Shown here piece after piece: positions 61,478 to 64,000 of a stretch of DNA of 64,000 nucleotides (positions are counted from its first letter, which is position 1; each line of letters opens with the position of its first letter). The stretch is from Hyphomicrobium methylovorum (GTDB lineage: Bacteria > Pseudomonadota > Alphaproteobacteria > Rhizobiales > Hyphomicrobiaceae), in assembly GCF_013626205.1 (NCBI RefSeq), contig NZ_QHJE01000001.1, positions 620,001-684,000 on the forward strand, in the 5' to 3' direction. The notes beneath the pieces were generated by a model that was not told where the DNA came from, made no database searches, and saw nothing but the letters and a program-made list of their open reading frames with translations. The position numbers and the translations under genes were made by a program.

Positions 61478-62197
61478 ATGTTCCTTTCCAGATTGCGTTC
61501 TTTCGTTATCACTGGAATGGCATTTGTGGTTTGCGTTACTCAGCCTGCAATTGCAGCGAAACCAACCTGTACTTCCGATGCCATGATCGTCTTCGATGCG
61601 TCTGGCTCAATGGCCGCAAGCGACTTCCCAGATGGTGCGCCATCGCGGATTGATCGCGTCCGACAAGCGATCTCACGCTTCGTCCCGACTGTTTCCAAAG
61701 TTCGCAATCTCGGTCTGATTATCTATGGACCAGGCCCGCATTTCGATACGTGCCGCAACGTCTCGCTACGTTTTCGCCCGATCCCGAACGCAGGCAGCCG
61801 GATCATCTCCGAAGTCGAACGCGCGAAGCCGGAGGGACGCACGTCACTTACCGCAGCGGTACGTTTGGCTGCGCGCTCATTTCGAACCAGCGATAGTGTT
61901 GGCACGATCGTGCTCGTTACGGACGGGGAAGAAACGTGCGGTGGAAATCCGTGCAAGCTGGCGAGCGAATTGAAAGCGTCCTATCCGAATGTCACGGTGC
62001 ACGTCATCGGATATAAGCTGCAGTCATTCGACGGCTATAGCGCCTCGTCCGGAGCGGAATGCCTAGCTGAACAGACGGGCGGCTACACGGCCACCGTCGA
62101 GACGATAGATGCGCTCGTTCGAGCGCTTACGAAATCCCTGGGCTGTCCTGAGGTTGCATGGCATAAGCCCGCCAAGCCGCTCCTGCGCCAGCATTAG
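61478..62197 (+). CDS. exported von Willebrand factor A-domain protein
   Basis: This 239-residue protein has a signal peptide (about 1-27, PAIAA) and one VWA domain. The metal-ion-dependent adhesion site is visible: DASGS (Asp40, Ser42, Ser44), a Thr in GRTSL and the final Asp in LVTDGEE. Two CxxxxC-like pairs (CGGNPC region) suggest disulfides. VWA domains bind proteins through a bound metal. I chose the ATG at 61478, behind AGGTGGG; an in-frame ATG at 61424 is an alternative. Confidence 0.82.
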   Translation: MFLSRLRSFVITGMAFVVCVTQPAIAAKPTCTSDAMIVFDASGSMAASDFPDGAPSRIDRVRQAISRFVPTVSKVRNLGLIIYGPGPHFDTCRNVSLRFRPIPNAGSRIISEVERAKPEGRTSLTAAVRLAARSFRTSDSVGTIVLVTDGEETCGGNPCKLASELKASYPNVTVHVIGYKLQSFDGYSASSGAECLAEQTGGYTATVETIDALVRALTKSLGCPEVAWHKPAKPLLRQH

Positions 62198-62238
62198 AGC
62201 GCGCGCAATTCGCCAATATATTTGATCTGGAGTTTGCG

Positions 62239-62697
62239 ATGAAATCCGCCGCCATTCTGTCCTTGAGCGTGGGCCTTTTCATACTTCCTCATTTTGCGAT
62301 TGCCGAGGGCGTCACGGTTCCGCTTCCGGTTCGCAAACCTGGCCATTGGCAAATCACGACTGTCGCTCAGAGCATCGGCATGAAAACCTTCGATGCCTGC
62401 CTCACGGAAAGCGACAACATCGTTACGGGCACGGAAGATCCGAATTGCGGAAAGCCCGACGTGAAGCGGATCCACGATGAGATCTTCGTCAATGTCGTTT
62501 GTAAGACTGCTAACGGCACGCAGAAGATCAGCTCGCTTTTAACCGGCGATTTCCAAACGTGGTATCGCTCAATATCGAAGGTTACGTTCGATCCTCCGCA
62601 AGACGGCGTACCGCACATGGGCGCCACCATTGACGGCAAGTTCATCGGACCGACGTGCGATGAAAAAACGATCGAACAACCGGCTACCAAGAAGTAG
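62239..62697 (+). CDS. DUF3617-family exported protein
   Basis: This 152-residue protein has a signal peptide (to about residue 22, AIAEG) and the DUF3617 pattern of a small periplasmic protein: RKPGHWQITTVAQSIGMKTFDACLTE near the start, paired Cys (DACL, PNCGK, VVCK, GPTCDE) and a C-terminal GATIDGKFIGPTC. The function of the family is unknown. It lies 41 bases after the VWA gene, so joint transcription is possible. A terminator follows ten bases after the stop. Confidence 0.82.
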   Translation: MKSAAILSLSVGLFILPHFAIAEGVTVPLPVRKPGHWQITTVAQSIGMKTFDACLTESDNIVTGTEDPNCGKPDVKRIHDEIFVNVVCKTANGTQKISSLLTGDFQTWYRSISKVTFDPPQDGVPHMGATIDGKFIGPTCDEKTIEQPATKK

Positions 62698-62706
62698 CGC
62701 CCAACA

Positions 62707-62740
62707 AAAAAGCCGACCGCTTCACAGCAGTCGGCTTTTT
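62707..62740. terminator. bidirectional intrinsic terminator
   Basis: AAAAAGCCGAC and GTCGGCTTTTT pair around a 12-base loop. It ends the DUF3617 gene and can also serve the converging minus-strand gene. Confidence 0.88.
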
Positions 62741-62785
62741 CGAACATTGTCGTAGTGATCTAGCTGCGAGCGAGCAGACTTCCGA

Positions 62786-63469
62786 TCAATTCGGAACTAC
62801 CGGCGGTGCAGCAGCCGGTGGTGCTGGCGCTTCCGCTACCTGCGGCGCGTCGATCTTCGCGTCGTGCAGTATCGTGAACGTGCCATCGAACAGGCGCTTA
62901 TCCGGCTCGGTAACGGGCGTGACGATGTTGCGTACCGGAAGCCCGGTTGCCTTATCGACATAGACGCTGTTCTGGTTCGGAACCGCGACTGCTGTTACGC
63001 GCGGGCCCTTTTCTTTTGCGTCGGCCGAGAGCGGCGTGGCCAGCACACCTTCGAACACTTCGTAGCTCTTGCCTTCGAAGTCTTTCTCTCCGACGCACTT
63101 GTAATCAGTCGCGCCCTTCGGCGACTCCGCAACCGACTCGCGGATTTGCTTCGCGACGGTCTCAGCAAAATTCTCTGGCAACTCCGCCCAGCCCTGCCCC
63201 TGGTTGGACCATGCCTTCTTGCCGACTACGATCATCTCGAGAGGTGTCGCGTCCTTACCGAGAAGCACCGTCTGGTGCATACGATCCGGAAGAACGTAGT
63301 CCACCTTCATATCGAGTGAACCCTGAGGGCTGGTAATTTTCGTTTCGAGACGGAAAGCCTTTGACTCGCGCAATTTTTCAAAAGCCGTATCGACCTTCTT
63401 TTTGCAGTCTGCGTCAGCCAGGGCAGGCCCCGAAAATAAAACGAGAAAAGCAATTAAAACGACGCGCAT
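62786..63469 (-). CDS. exported LolA-like protein, unknown function
   Basis: This 227-residue protein has a signal peptide (MRVVLIAFLVLFSGPALADADC). Its mature part has a pattern resembling the LolA/RseB-like fold (ESKAFRLETKITSPQGSLDMKVDYVLPDRMHQTV and VDKATGLPVRNIVTPV). A Pro/Ala tail ends the protein. LolA-like proteins bind lipids or lipid-linked molecules in the periplasm. I chose the ATG at 63469, behind GGTGG. The fold assignment is by eye. Confidence 0.55.
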   Translation of the reverse strand: MRVVLIAFLVLFSGPALADADCKKKVDTAFEKLRESKAFRLETKITSPQGSLDMKVDYVLPDRMHQTVLLGKDATPLEMIVVGKKAWSNQGQGWAELPENFAETVAKQIRESVAESPKGATDYKCVGEKDFEGKSYEVFEGVLATPLSADAKEKGPRVTAVAVPNQNSVYVDKATGLPVRNIVTPVTEPDKRLFDGTFTILHDAKIDAPQVAEAPAPPAAAPPVVPN

Positions 63470-63547
63470 GAGTTCCACCGGGGTTGGAGGTTCCTATAAA
63501 GGCGAACGGATGACGCGAAAGCGCCTGCCAAGTCACGGCATTTTTCG

Positions 63548-64000
63548 TTACCAAATTTTCCCGCCGCGATCTTGCAGGCCGCCGCGGTCGCTTCCGCGGT
63601 GCCCTGCCATCTCCGGAAGATGATCGATTGCGATACGCATCAGCTCCGGTAGCGACTTGACGCCGAGCTTGGTTTTGATCTGCGAGCAGGTGTTGGCGAT
63701 CGTCTTGTAACTGACGTGCAACTCTTCAGCGATGGCGGCGTATTGCTTGCCCTGGGCGATGAGTTCCAACGTCTGCAGCTCGCGCAGCGTCATGCCGCTG
63801 AGCGGATTGGTTCGTCCCTTCGTTTCCATCACCGCGATTGCGGATGCGATGGCGTGACTGAGGAACGGCTTGCCTTGGCGAACCATCTGCAGCGCCTTGA
63901 CGATGTCGACGGACGAGGTGTCCTTCAGGATGTATCCATTTGCGCCCAGGCGGAGCGATTGACTCGCGATCATCGGATCTTCGTGCATCGTCAGCACAAG
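63548..64000 (-). CDS. LuxR/NarL-type response regulator (cut by right edge)
   Basis: The frame is open to base 64000, so the N-terminus lies outside the window. The visible end of a receiver domain (LVLTMHEDPMIASQSLRLGANGYILKD, with the conserved Lys) is followed by a LuxR-type HTH (TLRELQTLELIAQGKQYAAIAEELHVSYKTIANTCSQIKTKLGVKS). Response regulators of this type are controlled by a sensor kinase, probably encoded to the right. The C-terminal tail is Gly/Arg-rich. Confidence 0.9.
   Translation of the reverse strand, partial: LVLTMHEDPMIASQSLRLGANGYILKDTSSVDIVKALQMVRQGKPFLSHAIASAIAVMETKGRTNPLSGMTLRELQTLELIAQGKQYAAIAEELHVSYKTIANTCSQIKTKLGVKSLPELMRIAIDHLPEMAGHRGSDRGGLQDRGGKIW

Overview
The window reads as a chromosomal segment of a GC-rich alphaproteobacterium of the order Hyphomicrobiales (Rhizobiales). 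Hyphomicrobium or a close relative fits best. This rests on protein style, the collinear block recO-era-rnc-lepB-acpS-pdxJ-DUF2062-rsh-rpoZ, the glnB-glnA pair and EcfG-like promoters; I could run no database search. Coding density is high and no insertion sequence, prophage, CRISPR array or rRNA operon is visible. The only RNA gene I can support is a tRNA-Leu(GAG).

Layout. 1-10 kb holds the N-terminus of a TonB-like protein cut by the left edge, a DUF72 protein, several small secreted proteins, a fluoroacetyl-CoA-thioesterase-like protein, a DUF1134 protein, an L,D-transpeptidase, a ten-TPR protein, a THEM6-like thioesterase and the NAD(P)HX repair enzyme Nnr. 10.5-12.5 kb is the nitrogen core, glnB-glnA behind a well-formed sigma-54 promoter. 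12.5-24.2 kb holds a transporter, an aminotransferase behind a DUF1489 gene, an isoprenylcysteine-methyltransferase-like protein, a polysaccharide deacetylase, a membrane alpha/beta hydrolase and several unknown envelope proteins. 24.4-30.4 kb holds tRNA-Leu, lipB, a 25-residue Lys/Ala peptide coupled to a secreted protein, a LysR regulator with a palindromic operator and the biotin carboxylase subunit pccA. 30.9-39 kb is a long minus-strand housekeeping block: rpoZ, the (p)ppGpp enzyme rsh, DUF2062, pdxJ, acpS, lepB, rnc, era and recO. 39.3-46 kb holds a NYN-domain protein, a family-5 uracil-DNA glycosylase, a peroxiredoxin-fold protein without the usual cysteine, smpB, dapA, a lytic transglycosylase and an alpha/beta hydrolase.

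46-50.5 kb is a three-gene envelope operon. It encodes an OmpA/BON-like protein, a 32-residue membrane peptide and a membrane-anchored Glu/Pro-rich protein with two helix-hairpin-helix domains. 50.8-56 kb holds a shortened CysG-like protein overlapping a GlxA-type regulator, then an SMP-30-like protein followed by a sorbosone-dehydrogenase-like protein fused to cytochrome c.

56-61.3 kb is a dense set of very small genes: His-rich, DUF6496, CsbD, Pro-rich, single-TM and EF-hand proteins. At least six of their upstream regions carry GGAAC-N16/17-CGTT-like promoters, the recognition pattern of the alphaproteobacterial general stress sigma factor EcfG. I consider this cluster the most interesting feature of the window. 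One of its promoters lies so close to a start codon that the mRNA would be leaderless. The right end holds a VWA protein, a DUF3617 protein, a LolA-like protein and a LuxR-type response regulator cut by the edge.
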